From DATLGB01 sp963740765 (GTDB taxonomy: Bacteria; Actinomycetota; Thermoleophilia; Solirubrobacterales; Solirubrobacteraceae): a stretch of 64,000 nt of DNA. The translations under genes were made by a program, and so were the position numbers. The stretch's first letter is position 1; each line of letters begins with the position of its first letter. The stretch lies in contig CAVUFN010000008.1 in the NCBI GenBank assembly GCA_963740765.1, positions 372,001 to 436,000 on the forward strand. Direction: 5' to 3'. Below the pieces are notes generated by a model. It was given only the letters and a program-made list of their open reading frames with translations, was not told where the DNA came from and made no database searches. Shown piece after piece: positions 1 through 8,933 of the stretch.

Positions 1-707
1 TCGGCCACCACCCGCTTGCCGCGCGTGCGCAGCACGTTGACCTGCGAGGTCTTCTTGTCCGTGGCGAAGTTCGACTCCAGGAAGAAGTGCTCGATGTCGG
101 GATACTGCTCGCGGATCCAGTGGCAGGCAGCCTGGGTGGCCTTGCCGGTGAGGTTCTGGCCGGCGGCGTCGCCCGTCGTGTAGTTGAAGCGCGTGTACAG
201 GATCCGCGACGCCGGGTACTGCTCGATCTCCTGGAGCTTGCCCGACGTCGTGGTCGATTCGGCAACCGCCTTGATCTCCTCGAAGTGCTCCGTCAGCCAC
301 TCGCCGAACGTGCGCGCCTCGCGGGCCGACGGGAACAGGAACGACGGCGCGCGCTGCATGTGGTCGCCGACGATCGTCGTGGTCACGCCGCCCGCCTCGT
401 GCAGCAGCCGCATGCCGCGGTTGTAGGAGGCGACGAGCGTCCCCTCGGCCGTCGCCAGCGGCACGTAGAACTCGCCCTGCGCGTGCTCGCCGTTGACCAG
501 CAGCGGGCCGGCGATGCCCAGGGGGACCTGGGCGACCCCGGTGAAGTGCTCGACGTTGCCCGTCATCGTGGACGGGTCGACGGAGAACCTCCCGACGTGG
601 TCGAGCTCCGCGCCGGTCTGCTCGCGCACGAAGGCGCGCCGTCTGGCGGCCGCGTCCGTCGTGTAGTCGTTCTCGCGGTCACGGGGGACGGGGATGCGGT
701 CGGCCAT
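1..707 (-). CDS. Hydroxymethylglutaryl-CoA reductase, class I type (partial, C-terminus beyond window)
   Basis: The first ~235 residues are present. They contain NVEHFTGVAQVPLGIAGPL, then ATAEGTLVASYNRG (E88 aligns with the catalytic Glu of class I enzymes), TGDAAGQN, and SNFATDKKTSQVN, which holds the catalytic Lys (human NYCTDKKPAAINW). The enzyme reduces HMG-CoA to mevalonate with NADPH, the committed step of the mevalonate route to isoprenoids. The C-terminal catalytic Asp and His lie outside the window. ATG at 707 is chosen because a TAGGGT hexamer ends 6 bases upstream. No other mevalonate gene is visible here. The motif match is strong; a related HMGR-like oxidoreductase cannot be excluded without the rest. 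Confidence 0.85.
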   Translation of the reverse strand, partial: MADRIPVPRDRENDYTTDAAARRRAFVREQTGAELDHVGRFSVDPSTMTGNVEHFTGVAQVPLGIAGPLLVNGEHAQGEFYVPLATAEGTLVASYNRGMRLLHEAGGVTTTIVGDHMQRAPSFLFPSAREARTFGEWLTEHFEEIKAVAESTTTSGKLQEIEQYPASRILYTRFNYTTGDAAGQNLTGKATQAACHWIREQYPDIEHFFLESNFATDKKTSQVNVLRTRGKRVVA

Positions 708-713
708 GGCCGC

Positions 714-719
714 ACCCTA
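714..719 (-). promoter_or_regulatory. -10-like TAGGGT, leaderless spacing
   Basis: On the minus strand TAGGGT is followed by 6 bases and then the ATG at 707. This is the spacing expected when transcription starts at or next to the start codon. Confidence 0.45.
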
Positions 720-738
720 AACCGGGTAGCGAATTGCC

Positions 739-1635
739 GTGCTCGAGTCCGACCGCATCGACCTCCACGGGCAGACGGTCACCTACGACCGGGCCGGTCG
801 CGGCCCGCTGATCGTCCTCATCCACGGCATCACGTCGAACTCGAGGACGTGGCACGAGACGATGGCCCGGCTCTGGGACGACCACGAGCTGCTCGCACCC
901 GACCTGCTCGGGCACGGCACGTCGGCCAAGCCGCGCGGGGACTACTCGCTGGGCGCCTACGCCAGCGGCGTCCGCGACCTGATGCTGGCCCTCGACCTGC
1001 CGCGCGCGACGATCGTCGGCCACTCGCTCGGCGGGGGCATCGCCATGCAGTTCGCCTACCAGTTCCCCGAGCTGGTCGAGCGCCTGGTGCTGGTGGACTC
1101 GGGCGGCCTGGGCCGCGAGGTCAGCCTGTGGCTGCGGGCCGCCACGCTGCCCGGCGCCGAGCTCGTCATCCCACTGCTCTCCCAGCGGGCCTCGATGTTC
1201 GCCGCCCGCGTCGCCGGCGGGGTCCTGGGCACCTTCGGGACGCGCCGGTCGAGCGCCGACGTCCGCGGCCTCGCCGAGGGCTTCGCCTCCCTGCGCGACG
1301 CGCAGGCGCGGCGCGCGTTCCTGCAGACCGCACGCTCCGTGATCGACCCGACGGGCCAGCGGGTCGACGCGCGCGACCGCCTGTACCTGTCCGCGCAGGT
1401 GCCGACCCTGATCGCGTGGGGCGCCGAGGACCCGATCATCCCGCTCGCCCACGGCGAGCGCGCGCACGGCCTGATGCCCGGCAGCCGGCTCGAGGTCATG
1501 AAGGACGCCGGGCACTTCCCGTTCAACGACGACCCGGACCGGTTCGCGGCCCTGCTGCGCGATTTCATCGCCTCGACGACGCCGGCCGCGCTGACCACCG
1601 ACCATGCCCGCGATCTGATGCGGGCCCGGCGGTGA
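739..1635 (+). CDS. Alpha/beta fold hydrolase
   Basis: A 298-residue protein with a complete alpha/beta-hydrolase layout: oxyanion region LIHGITSNS near residue 28, nucleophile elbow GHSLGG with Ser96, acid in AEDPIIP, and catalytic His in DAGHFPFND near the C-terminus. The cap region is short. The family covers esterases, lipases, epoxide hydrolases and C-C bond hydrolases, and the substrate cannot be told. GTG at 739 is the start with the best family fit. The stop overlaps the GTG of the next gene (GTGA), so the two are probably translated together. Confidence 0.85.
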   Translation: MLESDRIDLHGQTVTYDRAGRGPLIVLIHGITSNSRTWHETMARLWDDHELLAPDLLGHGTSAKPRGDYSLGAYASGVRDLMLALDLPRATIVGHSLGGGIAMQFAYQFPELVERLVLVDSGGLGREVSLWLRAATLPGAELVIPLLSQRASMFAARVAGGVLGTFGTRRSSADVRGLAEGFASLRDAQARRAFLQTARSVIDPTGQRVDARDRLYLSAQVPTLIAWGAEDPIIPLAHGERAHGLMPGSRLEVMKDAGHFPFNDDPDRFAALLRDFIASTTPAALTTDHARDLMRARR

Positions 1636-2258
1636 CCCGGCTGCTGGTCATCGGTCACGGCGGCGCGAGCGCGGTCGCTCCCGCGAACACGCTGCGGTCC
1701 TTCGACGCCGCCCTGGCGGCGGGCGTGGACATGATCGAGTTCGACGTCCGCTCGCGCCGCGGCGACCTGGTGCTCGTCCACGGCGTGCTGCCCCGCCGCG
1801 GCATCCTCCTCGACACCGCCCTCGACCACCTCGGCGGGCCGGCCTTCGCCGGGGTGGGCCTCAACGTCGACGTCAAGGCCGCCGGGTACGAAGCGGAGGT
1901 GCTGGCGAAGCTGCGCGCCTACGGGCTGACGGAGCGCGCGCTGATCTCGTCGCAGTGCCCGGCCGTGATCGATCGCGTGCGCCGGCTGGAGCCCGGGATC
2001 GCGACGGCGATCTCCGTCGCCGGCCCGCTCACGTGGGCCCTGCGCAGCCGGTCGGCGCGCGGCTGGCGGCGGCTGAACGGGTCCGGCGACGTCATGCTCC
2101 ACCACCGGCTGGTCGACGCGGAGCTGGTCCGCGCGCTCGCCGACGCGGGCCGCCGGGTCTTCGCCTGGACCGTCGACGACGCCCGCCGGGTCGCGGTGCT
2201 CGCCGAGGCGGGCGTCGCCGGCGTGGTGACGGCGAACCCGGGCGCTCTGCGCGGCTAG
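1632..2258 (+). CDS. Glycerophosphodiester phosphodiesterase-like TIM-barrel protein (divergent active site)
   Basis: 208 residues beginning TRLLVIGHGGASAVAPANT, which matches the GDPD signature H-R-G..PENT, followed by AGVDMIEFDVR. Canonical GDPDs hydrolyse glycerophosphodiesters to glycerol-3-phosphate and an alcohol. Here the usual HRG is HGG, the HD of the second catalytic motif is HG (LVHGVLP), and the metal-binding E in the IEIK strand is D (LNVDVK). The protein is also shorter than typical (about 240-260), so activity may be altered. Translation is coupled to the upstream hydrolase by a 4-base GTGA overlap. Confidence 0.75.
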   Translation: MTRLLVIGHGGASAVAPANTLRSFDAALAAGVDMIEFDVRSRRGDLVLVHGVLPRRGILLDTALDHLGGPAFAGVGLNVDVKAAGYEAEVLAKLRAYGLTERALISSQCPAVIDRVRRLEPGIATAISVAGPLTWALRSRSARGWRRLNGSGDVMLHHRLVDAELVRALADAGRRVFAWTVDDARRVAVLAEAGVAGVVTANPGALRG

Positions 2259-2261
2259 GTT
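2256..2261 (+). promoter_or_regulatory. -10-like TAGGTT, leaderless spacing
   Basis: TAGGTT overlaps the stop codon of the upstream gene and ends exactly 7 bases before the GTG at 2269. Confidence 0.45.
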
Positions 2262-2268
2262 CTGCCGC

Positions 2269-2733
2269 GTGAGCGTCCTCGCGCGGGCCACGAACACGGC
2301 GTCCACGCGCCTGGCACCGCTGATGCGGCGCGCCGGGCGCGGGCAGGCCTGGCTGTACGAGCGGACGGGCGGGCGCCTGGGCGGGCGCTTCTTCGGCGCG
2401 CGAGTGTGCGTGCTCGAGGTGGTCGGCCGCCGCTCGGGCGAGCCGCGCCGGGTCCCGCTGCTCTACGTCGAGGACGGCGACGACCTCGTCCTGCTCGCCT
2501 CCAACGGCGGACATCCGAAGCCGCCGGCGTGGTGGCTCAACCTCCGCGCCGCGGGCCGCGGGCACGTGCAGCTCGGCCGCGACCGCGTCGCGGTCACCGC
2601 GCGGGAGGCCGGCCCGGGCGAGCGCGAGCGGCTGCTCGCGCGTTTCGTCGAGAACTACCCGCCCGCCGCCGACTACGCGACGTACACCGACCGGCCGTTC
2701 CCGGTCGTCCTCCTCGCGCGGTCCGGAAGCTGA
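2269..2733 (+). CDS. Nitroreductase family deazaflavin-dependent oxidoreductase (Ddn/DUF385-like)
   Basis: 154 residues with the split-beta-barrel Ddn pattern: VLEVVGRRSGEPRRVPLLYVEDGDDLVLLASNGG followed (after a break) by PPAWWLNLRAAGRGHVQLGRD and a C-terminal RPFPVVLLAR. Family members bind coenzyme F420 and reduce quinones or xenobiotics such as nitroimidazoles. F420 use here is inferred from the family and fits the LLM and PPOX genes elsewhere in the window. GTG at 2269 has a -10-like hexamer 7 bases upstream. Confidence 0.85.
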   Translation: MSVLARATNTASTRLAPLMRRAGRGQAWLYERTGGRLGGRFFGARVCVLEVVGRRSGEPRRVPLLYVEDGDDLVLLASNGGHPKPPAWWLNLRAAGRGHVQLGRDRVAVTAREAGPGERERLLARFVENYPPAADYATYTDRPFPVVLLARSGS

Positions 2734-2742
2734 GGCGCCCTT

Positions 2743-3258
2743 TCAACGACCGATGGCACGGCGCACGAAGGCCCGCAGATCGTCGAGCAGGTGGGCGTCG
2801 GGCGCGGGCGCGGTGGGGGCGAGGGGGCCGACCAGTGCCTCGGCGACCCCGCCGACCAGCGCGGCGGCGGTGAGGTCGGGCGACGGGACGCCCTCGGCGG
2901 CCAGCAGCCCGGCCAGGTGGCTCGCGTAGCGGCGCCGGTAGGCGAGCCGCTCGGCGTCCACCAGCGGGTCGACCGGCTCGGCGATCAGCGCCCAGGCCAG
3001 GCGCCGGTTGCGCAGGGCGCGCTCCGCGAACACGACCAGCACCTCCTCGATGTCGTCCTCGGCCTCCATCGCGGCCGCCTCGCGGTTGCAGACGGAGCGG
3101 AACACCTCGGCGAACAGCTCGGCCTTGGACGCGTAGTGGCGGTACAGGGTGCCCGTCGCGACCCCGGCGCGGTCGGCCACCGCCGCGACGGACGCCGATG
3201 CGTAGCCGCCGGTCTCGATCAGCTCCTGCGCGGCGGCCAGCAGCCGGTCCTTGGTCAG
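2743..3258 (-). CDS. TetR/AcrR family transcriptional regulator (probable CTG start)
   Basis: A DNA-binding domain fills the first ~50 residues: LTKDRLLAAAQELIETGGY, then VAAVADRAGVATGTLYRHYASKAELFAEVF, the TetR helix-turn-helix signature. The rest is a ligand-binding domain. No ATG, GTG or TTG lies in frame close to this motif. A CTG at 3258 overlaps the stop of the upstream enoyl-CoA hydratase as CTGA, matching the 4-base overlaps between all other genes of this operon, so a CTG start is proposed. At about 171 residues it is slightly short for TetR. It probably represses its own lipid-degradation operon. Confidence 0.8.
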   Translation of the reverse strand: MTKDRLLAAAQELIETGGYASASVAAVADRAGVATGTLYRHYASKAELFAEVFRSVCNREAAAMEAEDDIEEVLVVFAERALRNRRLAWALIAEPVDPLVDAERLAYRRRYASHLAGLLAAEGVPSPDLTAAALVGGVAEALVGPLAPTAPAPDAHLLDDLRAFVRRAIGR

Positions 3259-4095
3259 CCCTTGAACGTCGAGCTCCCGAGGTCCCCGAACGGTCCGTCG
3301 CGCTCGGCGACCGCGGCCTTGAAGCCCTGCTCGGCGGCGAGCTGCTGGAACGCGTAGCCCTCCCTGGTGTGGCGGGTGATGCCGTCGAAGATCGTCCCCA
3401 GCACCTGGGTCTGGTGCAGACCCTGGGCGTACAGCGCCTGGTTGGTGAGCAGCTTCATCATCTGCAGCTGATTGATCGGGTTCTGCGCGATCCGGCCGAC
3501 CAGGATCTCCGTGCGCTCGTCGAGGTCCGCCGGGGCGGGCGCCTCGATCGCCAGGCCCCAGTCCAGCGCCTCGGCGCCGTTGAGCGAGTCGCCCGTGAAC
3601 AGGAGCCGCTTGGCGCGCTGCGGCCCGAGCCGGTAGGCCCACATCGAGGTGGTGGGGGAGCCCCACACCCGCGCGGGCGGGTAGCCGATCTTGGCGTCGG
3701 CCGCGATCACCAGCAGGTCGCTGCACAGCGCCAGGTCGGTGCCGCCGGCGACGCAGAAGCCGTGCACCTTGCAGACCACCGGCTTGGAGCAGTGGAACAG
3801 GCTCATGAACGCCCGCACGTTGCGGTTCATGAAGTGGTAGTCGACCATCGGGTCCCACGGCTGGGACGGGTCGTGGTTGGGCAGCTGGTGCTCGGCGCTC
3901 CAGATCAGGTCGTAGCCGCCGCAGAAGCCCTTGCCGTTCCCGCTCAGCACCAGGACGTGGACCGCCGGGTCGGCGTCGGCCTCCTCGACCCGGGCCTGCA
4001 ACTGCGGCGATCAGCTCGAGGGTGAGCGCGTTGCCGCGCTCGGGCCGGTTCAGGGTGAGGCGGGCGACGCGGCCGTCGACGGCGTACTCGATCAC
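3255..4095 (-). CDS. Enoyl-CoA hydratase/isomerase family protein (frameshifted near 4003)
   Basis: The crotonase fold is clear: GNGKGFCGGYDL (oxyanion hole), GFCVAGGTDLALCSDLLV, and KIGYPPARVWGSP. The open frame from 4001 lacks the N-terminus. The missing part, IEYAVDGRVARLTLNRPERGNALT, is in another frame from the GTG at 4095. Removing one base near 4003 restores LELIAALQARVEEAD. The catalytic Glu region reads VWGSPTTSMW, so hydratase chemistry is not assured and it may be another crotonase. GTG 4095 overlaps the acyl-CoA dehydrogenase stop (GTGA). Role: beta-oxidation-type step on a CoA thioester. Confidence 0.8.
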
Positions 4096-5671
4096 AGTGC
4101 GCGCGAGACGATCGCGCGGGCGTCCGTCCCGGCCGGCAGCGTCCCGTAGGCGCGGCCCCCGGCGGGGGTGAGGCGCGCGGCGCAGAACGCGTCGCTGACC
4201 GCGGCGGGCGCGTGGCGGACGAGCAGGCTCGCCTGCAGCGCGAAGCCGAGGTCCTCCACGGTCCGGCGTGCGGTGGACTGGTCGGGCTGGACCGACTTGA
4301 GGGCGTCGAGATGGGCGTCGAGGTGCGCGTTGGCGCCGCGCGCGAGGTCGCACTCCGCCATGAATGCGTGCACCCCTTCCGGCTCCTTGACGGCGGAGCG
4401 CAGGACGTCGAGCGCCGCGACGTTGCCCGACCCCTCCCAGATGCCGTTGAGCGGCGCGTCGCGGTAGAGCAGCGGCATGCCGCTGTCCTCGACGAAGCCG
4501 TTGCCGCCCAGGCACTCGAGCGCCTCGGCGGCGTGGCCGGCCGCGCGCTTGGTGACGTGGTACTTGGCGACGGCGGTCGCGAAGCGGCGGAACGCGGGCT
4601 CGTCGGCGTCGTAGCTGGACGCGACGCGCATCGCGATGGCCGTGGCGGCCTCGGACTCGACGGCGAGGTCGGCGAGCACGCCGGTCATCGCGGGCTGGTC
4701 GACGAGCTTGGCCCCGAACGCGCTGCGGTGGCGGGCGTGGTGGATCGCCTCGACGGTTCCGCGTCGCATGCCGTTGGCGGAGCCGATCAGGCAGTCCAGC
4801 CGCGTGTGGTTGACCATCCGGATGATCGCGTTGACGCCCTTGCCCTCGACGCCGACGAGGCGGCCGCGGGCGGCCTTGAACTCGACCTCGGAGGACGGCA
4901 GCGAGCGCGTCCCCAGCTTGTCCTTGAGCCGCTGGAACTCCATGCCGCCGTCGGCGCGCTCGACCAGGAAGCAACTCAGCCCGCCGGGCGCTTGCGCGAG
5001 CACGAGGAAGAGGTCGCACGGGGGATAGGAGCAGAACCACTTGTGGCCGTTGAGCTCGTAGCTGTCCCCGTTGGGCGTGGCGGTGGTGATGTTCGCGCGG
5101 ACGTCCGAGCCGCCCTGGCGCTCGGTCATCGCCATCCCGGCGATCAGGCCTCCTTCGTAGTCGGGGAGGGTGAGGCCGCGGCTCGAACTGCGCGGCCAGC
5201 TCCGGCGCGGCGTCGCGCAGCGCGGGGACGACGGCGTGGGTCATGGAGACGGGGCACATGACGCCGGCGTTCGTGTTCGACCACATCATGAAGGCGGCGG
5301 CGCGGACGACGGCGGCGCCCGGCCGGGGCTCGCGCCAGGCGAGCCCGTGGCACTGCTCCTCGATCGCGGTGCGCAGCAGCCAGTGCCACGACGGGTCGAG
5401 CTCGACCTCGTCGACCCGGTTGCCGAAGCGGTCGTGGGTGAGGAGCCTGGGCTCGTTGCGCTCGGCGCGGCGGCCGTGCTCGCGCGCCTCCGCGCTGCCG
5501 GCGCGGGCGCCCAGGCGGTGCAGGCGCTCCTCGCCCCAGGCGCCGTCGTAGCGGGCGACGGCCTCCTTGAGCGCGGTGTCGGCGCCGAAGTGGTCGAACG
5601 GCTCGAGCGGGAGCGGATTGGTTGAGGACCTCGCGGGCGGGGTCGATGTAGGTGAGTGAATCCGGATTCAC
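4092..5671 (-). CDS. Acyl-CoA dehydrogenase, AidB-like (two frameshifts, near 5180 and 5610)
   Basis: The conserved C-terminal half is in one frame (to 5135): MAMTERQGGSDVRANIT, HKWFCSYPPCDLFLVLAQ, LGTRSLPSSEVEF, ECLGGNGFVEDSGMPLLYRD and WEGSGNVAALDVLR, typical of the AidB/isovaleryl-CoA dehydrogenase branch. The N-terminus is spread over two other frames: NPDSLTYIDPAREVLNQSAP from the GTG at 5671, then DHFGADTALKEAVARY and FMMWSNTNAGVMCPVSMTHA. Removing one base near 5610 and one near 5180 gives a continuous ~525-residue protein. It would oxidise an acyl-CoA with FAD. GTG 5671 overlaps the LLM gene stop. Confidence 0.8.
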
Positions 5672-6489
5672 ATTGCGAAGGCTACCGCGAGCGCCTCCCA
5701 ATCCGCAAGGTGATCGCCGCCGACGGGCTGGACGCAGACGTGGTCCGCGCCCGCCTCGAAGTGCTCGGCGATCTGCTCGACGACCCGCTCTGCGCTGCCG
5801 TGGGGGATCACCGCGTCGATGAGCCGGTCGCTGCCGCCGTCGGCGATGTCGGCGTCCGTGAAGCCGAACCGCCTCAGGTTGTCCGTGTAGTTGCTCAGTC
5901 CGAGGTACAGGGCGGCGTAGTCGCGGGCCTTGCGCCGCGCCGACTCGGGCTCGGGATCCACGACGCACGCCACCTCCGGCGCAACTGTGGGGACAGACCC
6001 CACAGTCGCACGGGCGAAGCGCGTGTGCGCGACGGGGACGAAGTACGGATGGGTGCCGATCGACTGCCGCGCGGCCAGGTCGAGCATCTTGGGCCCGAGC
6101 GCGGCGGCGATGCGCCGGTCGCGCGGGACGTCGTCGAGGCCGGCGAAGAACTCGCGCATCGTCTTCAGCGGACGCCGGTAGTCGCTGGTCGCCTCGGGAT
6201 GGCCGATGCCGATCCCGAGCAGGACGCGATCGGGGTGGCGCGCGGCCAGCTCGTCGAACTCGCGGGCGACGTCGGCCGGGGTGTGCTGCCAGACGTTGAC
6301 GATGCCCGTCGCGCACACGATCGTCGCCGTCGCGTCCAGCAGCCGCCCGAGGCCGCGGACGGGCGGCGACCCGCCGAGCCAGAACGTCCCGTACCCGAGC
6401 GCCTCCGCGACGTTGGCCGCCTCCGGGAGCCGGCCCACCCCGCCCGCGCCGTGGGCCGAGATCCAGACGCCGGTCCTGCCGAGCTTCAT
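5668..6489 (-). CDS. LLM class F420-dependent oxidoreductase (TIGR03620-like)
   Basis: 273 residues with luciferase-like monooxygenase features: MKLGRTGVWISAHGAGG at the N-terminus, EALGYGTFWLGGSPP, ATGIVNVWQHTPADVAREFDEL, RVLLGIGIGHPE and GADHVCVQPVGGD near the end. Members use reduced F420 or FMN; substrates are mostly unknown. It is intact, unlike the two genes downstream. It heads the coupled operon and its ATG overlaps the stop of a 38-codon ORF. Residues ATVGSVPTVA are encoded by a perfect inverted repeat (5984-6006), see separate entry. Confidence 0.85.
   Translation of the reverse strand: MKLGRTGVWISAHGAGGVGRLPEAANVAEALGYGTFWLGGSPPVRGLGRLLDATATIVCATGIVNVWQHTPADVAREFDELAARHPDRVLLGIGIGHPEATSDYRRPLKTMREFFAGLDDVPRDRRIAAALGPKMLDLAARQSIGTHPYFVPVAHTRFARATVGSVPTVAPEVACVVDPEPESARRKARDYAALYLGLSNYTDNLRRFGFTDADIADGGSDRLIDAVIPHGSAERVVEQIAEHFEAGADHVCVQPVGGDHLADWEALAVAFAM
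5984..6006. repeat. REP-like palindrome inside a coding sequence
   Basis: ACTGTGGGG and CCCCACAGT form a perfect 9-base inverted repeat separated by ACAGA. It lies in frame within the LLM oxidoreductase gene, adding a few residues without breaking it. The GGGG-AC-(G/A)-CCCC core resembles the second palindrome at 60701-60747. Confidence 0.6.
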
Positions 6490-6602
6490 CGCGGCTGGAC
6501 GTCGGCGACGGAGCGGCTGCCGGAGACGTCGTAGAAGCGCAGGTCGGGCGGCTCGCCCCGCCGCTCGCCGTCCGTCCGCGCCTTCCCCGCGACCCCGATC
6601 AT
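6486..6602 (-). CDS. Hypothetical 38-residue ORF upstream of the LLM gene
   Basis: ATG at 6602 opens 38 codons (MIGVAGKARTDG... ending SRSVADVQPR) and the TGA overlaps the ATG of the LLM gene (ATGA), the same coupling used throughout this operon. That spacing is the main reason to list it. It matches no family I recognise. It could be a small protein, a leader, or chance in high-GC sequence. Confidence 0.35.
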   Translation of the reverse strand: MIGVAGKARTDGERRGEPPDLRFYDVSGSRSVADVQPR

Positions 6603-6694
6603 CCGTCCAGCGTGTCACAATCGTCCGCGAGGACGAGGGCGAACCGTCCGGACGGCCGATGCGGTGCGACGCCGGGGCACGCACCATGCCCGCC

Positions 6695-8030
6695 ATGCTC
6701 TCCTCGCACGTCTCCCGCGCTCGCCGTGTCGTCGCGCTCGCCGCCGGACTGGCCTGCTTCGCGCTCCCCGCGGCCGCGCAGGCGGATTCCATCGTCTACA
6801 TCGACGGCGGCAACGTCTGGTCGGCCTCCCCGGACGGCGCGCAGAAGGTCCAGCTCACCGACGGGGGCGACTGGCACTCGCCGACTCAGGCCGACGACGG
6901 CACGATCGCGGCGGTGCAGGGAACGGGTCCGATCCAGGTCATGGCCGCCGACGGCCGGCCGCTGCACACGATCACCACGCCCACTGCCAAGTCCGGCGAC
7001 GGCGGCACCTTCGCGCCGCGCCCGGTCGAGCTGTCCTTCTCCCCGGACGGCAGCAAGATCGCCTACGCCTACGTCGCCAACTCGTGCCCGGTGGCGTCGT
7101 CGTGCGGGACGATCCAGCGGTCGACCTTCTACACGGAGGCCGACGTCACCGAGGCGACCCCGATCGAGGCCTACGGCAACGACTTCGGCGTCAGCGACCC
7201 GGAGTGGGTCACCAACTCGCGCACGCTGGTCTTCGGCGGCTACGGCAGCCAGGTCTCCATCGACGACCTCGGCCCGGGCGACTACTCGCACACGGCGTGG
7301 ATGACGCCCAACGACGACCAGGGCGACGGCGAGGTCAGCCGCGACGGCAAGCACCTCGTCACCACCTACTCCTACGGCGAGAACCTGACGATCCGCTTCT
7401 ACGCGGTCAACGGCGACGTCAGGACGGAGACGCCCCCCGCACAGCCCGACGAGGCCTGTGGGCTCACCGCTCCCGACCCCAAGCTCGCCGACCCGTCGTG
7501 GTCGCCCGACGGCATGGGCATCGCGATCCAGTCCAAGGACGGCATCGAGGTCGGGCGCTTCACGAAGCTCGAGGCCAACGCGTGCGAGACGACCGGCGAC
7601 TTCACACAGCTCACGCCGACCGGCTCGTCGCCCGACTGGGGACCGGCCGACCCGCCGGCCAAGCGCTACGTCGCGCCCGTTGTCACGCCCGGTCCGCGCC
7701 CGGCGCCCGACGCGACCGCTGTCCCCACCGGCACGCCGACCGGCTCCGCGAAGGTCGCCCTGGCCGGGAAGGTCAAGGTCACCAGGAAGGCGCTGCGCAA
7801 GGGCCTGCGCGTCAAGGTTGCCGCCCCGGTCGCGGGCCGGGTCACCGGCAGGCTGACCGTCCGCGGCAAGACGCTGGCCAAGGGCAAGGCCACCGCCGGC
7901 GCCCCGGGCGTCGTCACGATCCGCTTCGCCAAGGTCGCCCGCCGCAAGGCCGCCAAGGCGAAGAAGGTCACGCCTGGTGATCGCTGTCCCGGGCGCGACG
8001 TCCCTCACCGCGACGATCAAGGTGAAGTAG
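6695..8030 (+). CDS. Secreted beta-propeller (WD40/TolB-like) protein, frameshift near the C-terminus
   Basis: A signal peptide is visible (SRARRVVALAAGLACFALPAAAQA, cleavage after AQA), followed by propeller-like blades: SIVYIDGGNVWSASPDG, LSFSPDGSKIAYAY, GEVSRDGKHLVTTYSYG and PSWSPDGMGIAIQSKDG. After a Pro-rich linker comes a basic domain rich in VKVTRKALRKGLRVKV-type strands, common in secreted actinobacterial proteins. The frame breaks near 7973; deleting one C gives KKVTLVIAVPGATSLTATIKVK and a stop at 8030. ATG at 6695 fits the signal peptide best; 6686 is possible. Function unknown, probably extracellular or wall-associated. Confidence 0.7.
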
Positions 8031-8062
8031 CCCAGGGAGGCCCGGTGCGTCATCCTGGGTCC

Positions 8063-8933
8063 ATGTACAAGCGGATCCTCGTCGGGTGCGACGGCTCGGC
8101 CGACCAGGCCGACGCCATTGCGCTGGCCCAGCAGCTGCGCGACCCCGACGGGGGGACGCTGATCCTGACCAACGTCTTCTCGCTGTTCCGCCCGCTCACC
8201 GGACCCGGGCTGCTGCTCCACTACGGCGAGTGGCTCGGGGAGCGGGCGGCGGAGACGATCGCTGCCGCGCAGCGGCTCGTCGACCCGGGCGTGCCGGTCG
8301 AGCGCCAGGTCACCGCCGCCCCGTCGGCGGCGGCCGGGCTCAACGACGTGGCGGAGACGGTCGAGGCCGACCTGATCGTCCTCGGCGGCTCCGACCGCGG
8401 CGCGGTGGCCGACATGGCCGGGCGCAAGACGGTGCAGCGGCTGCTGCACGGCGCGCCCTGCGCCGTCGCCGTGGCCGCCCGCGACCAGGCCGTGCGCCTG
8501 CAGGCCGGCGCCGAGATCTGCGTCGCCTACGACGCGTCCCCGGAAGCCGACTTCGCGCTGGCCAGCGCCTACCGCATCGCGGAGGCCAGGGCGGCGCGGG
8601 TGCGGCTGTGCGAGGTGCTCGAGCCGATCGTCGTCGCCGCGGACTTCGTCGGCGCCATCGACGACGAGGGCATCGCGGACACCATGCGGGCCGAGCTGGC
8701 GGACGCGGCCGCGCAGGCACCGGCCGGCGTCGCGACCACGGCCGCAGCTGCTGCAGGGCTCGCCGCCCCACCGGCTGGTCCTGGAAGCGGCGGCGGGCGC
8801 GGACCTGATCGTCGCCGGCTCGCGCGGCTACGGCGCGCTGCACCGCGCGATCGCCGGGAGCACCTCGATCTACCTGCTCACCGGAGCCCCGGCCGCGGTG
8901 CTCGTCACGCCGCGGGTGGCCCTCGCCGGCTAG
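8063..8933 (+). CDS. Universal stress protein, two UspA domains (frameshifted near 8745)
   Basis: The N-terminal UspA domain begins MYKRILVGCDGSADQADAIALA and ends DLIVLGGSDRGAVADMAGRKTVQRLLHGAPCAVAVA, with the nucleotide-binding G-2x-G-9x-G-type tail. The second domain starts ICVAYDASPEADFALASAY. Its end, GADLIVAGSRGYGALHRAIAGSTSIYLLTGAPAAVLV, is in another frame; removing one base near 8745 joins the two into a ~290-residue protein. UspA domains bind ATP and are linked to stress and dormancy. The stop at 8931-8933 overlaps the end of the convergent DedA gene. Confidence 0.8.

Noticed and set aside
679..1605. 308-codon minus-strand frame opposite the alpha/beta hydrolase
   Set aside because: Composition is Arg/Gly/Ala/Asp-biased with no motif, and it opposes a clear hydrolase gene.
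87..1631. Long plus-strand frame upstream of the GDPD-like gene
   Set aside because: It lies antisense to the HMG-CoA reductase and out of frame with the alpha/beta hydrolase; only the part from 1632 has protein-like sequence.
6599..8449. 616-codon minus-strand frame
   Set aside because: It is antisense to the secreted propeller protein and UspA genes and has no recognisable domain.
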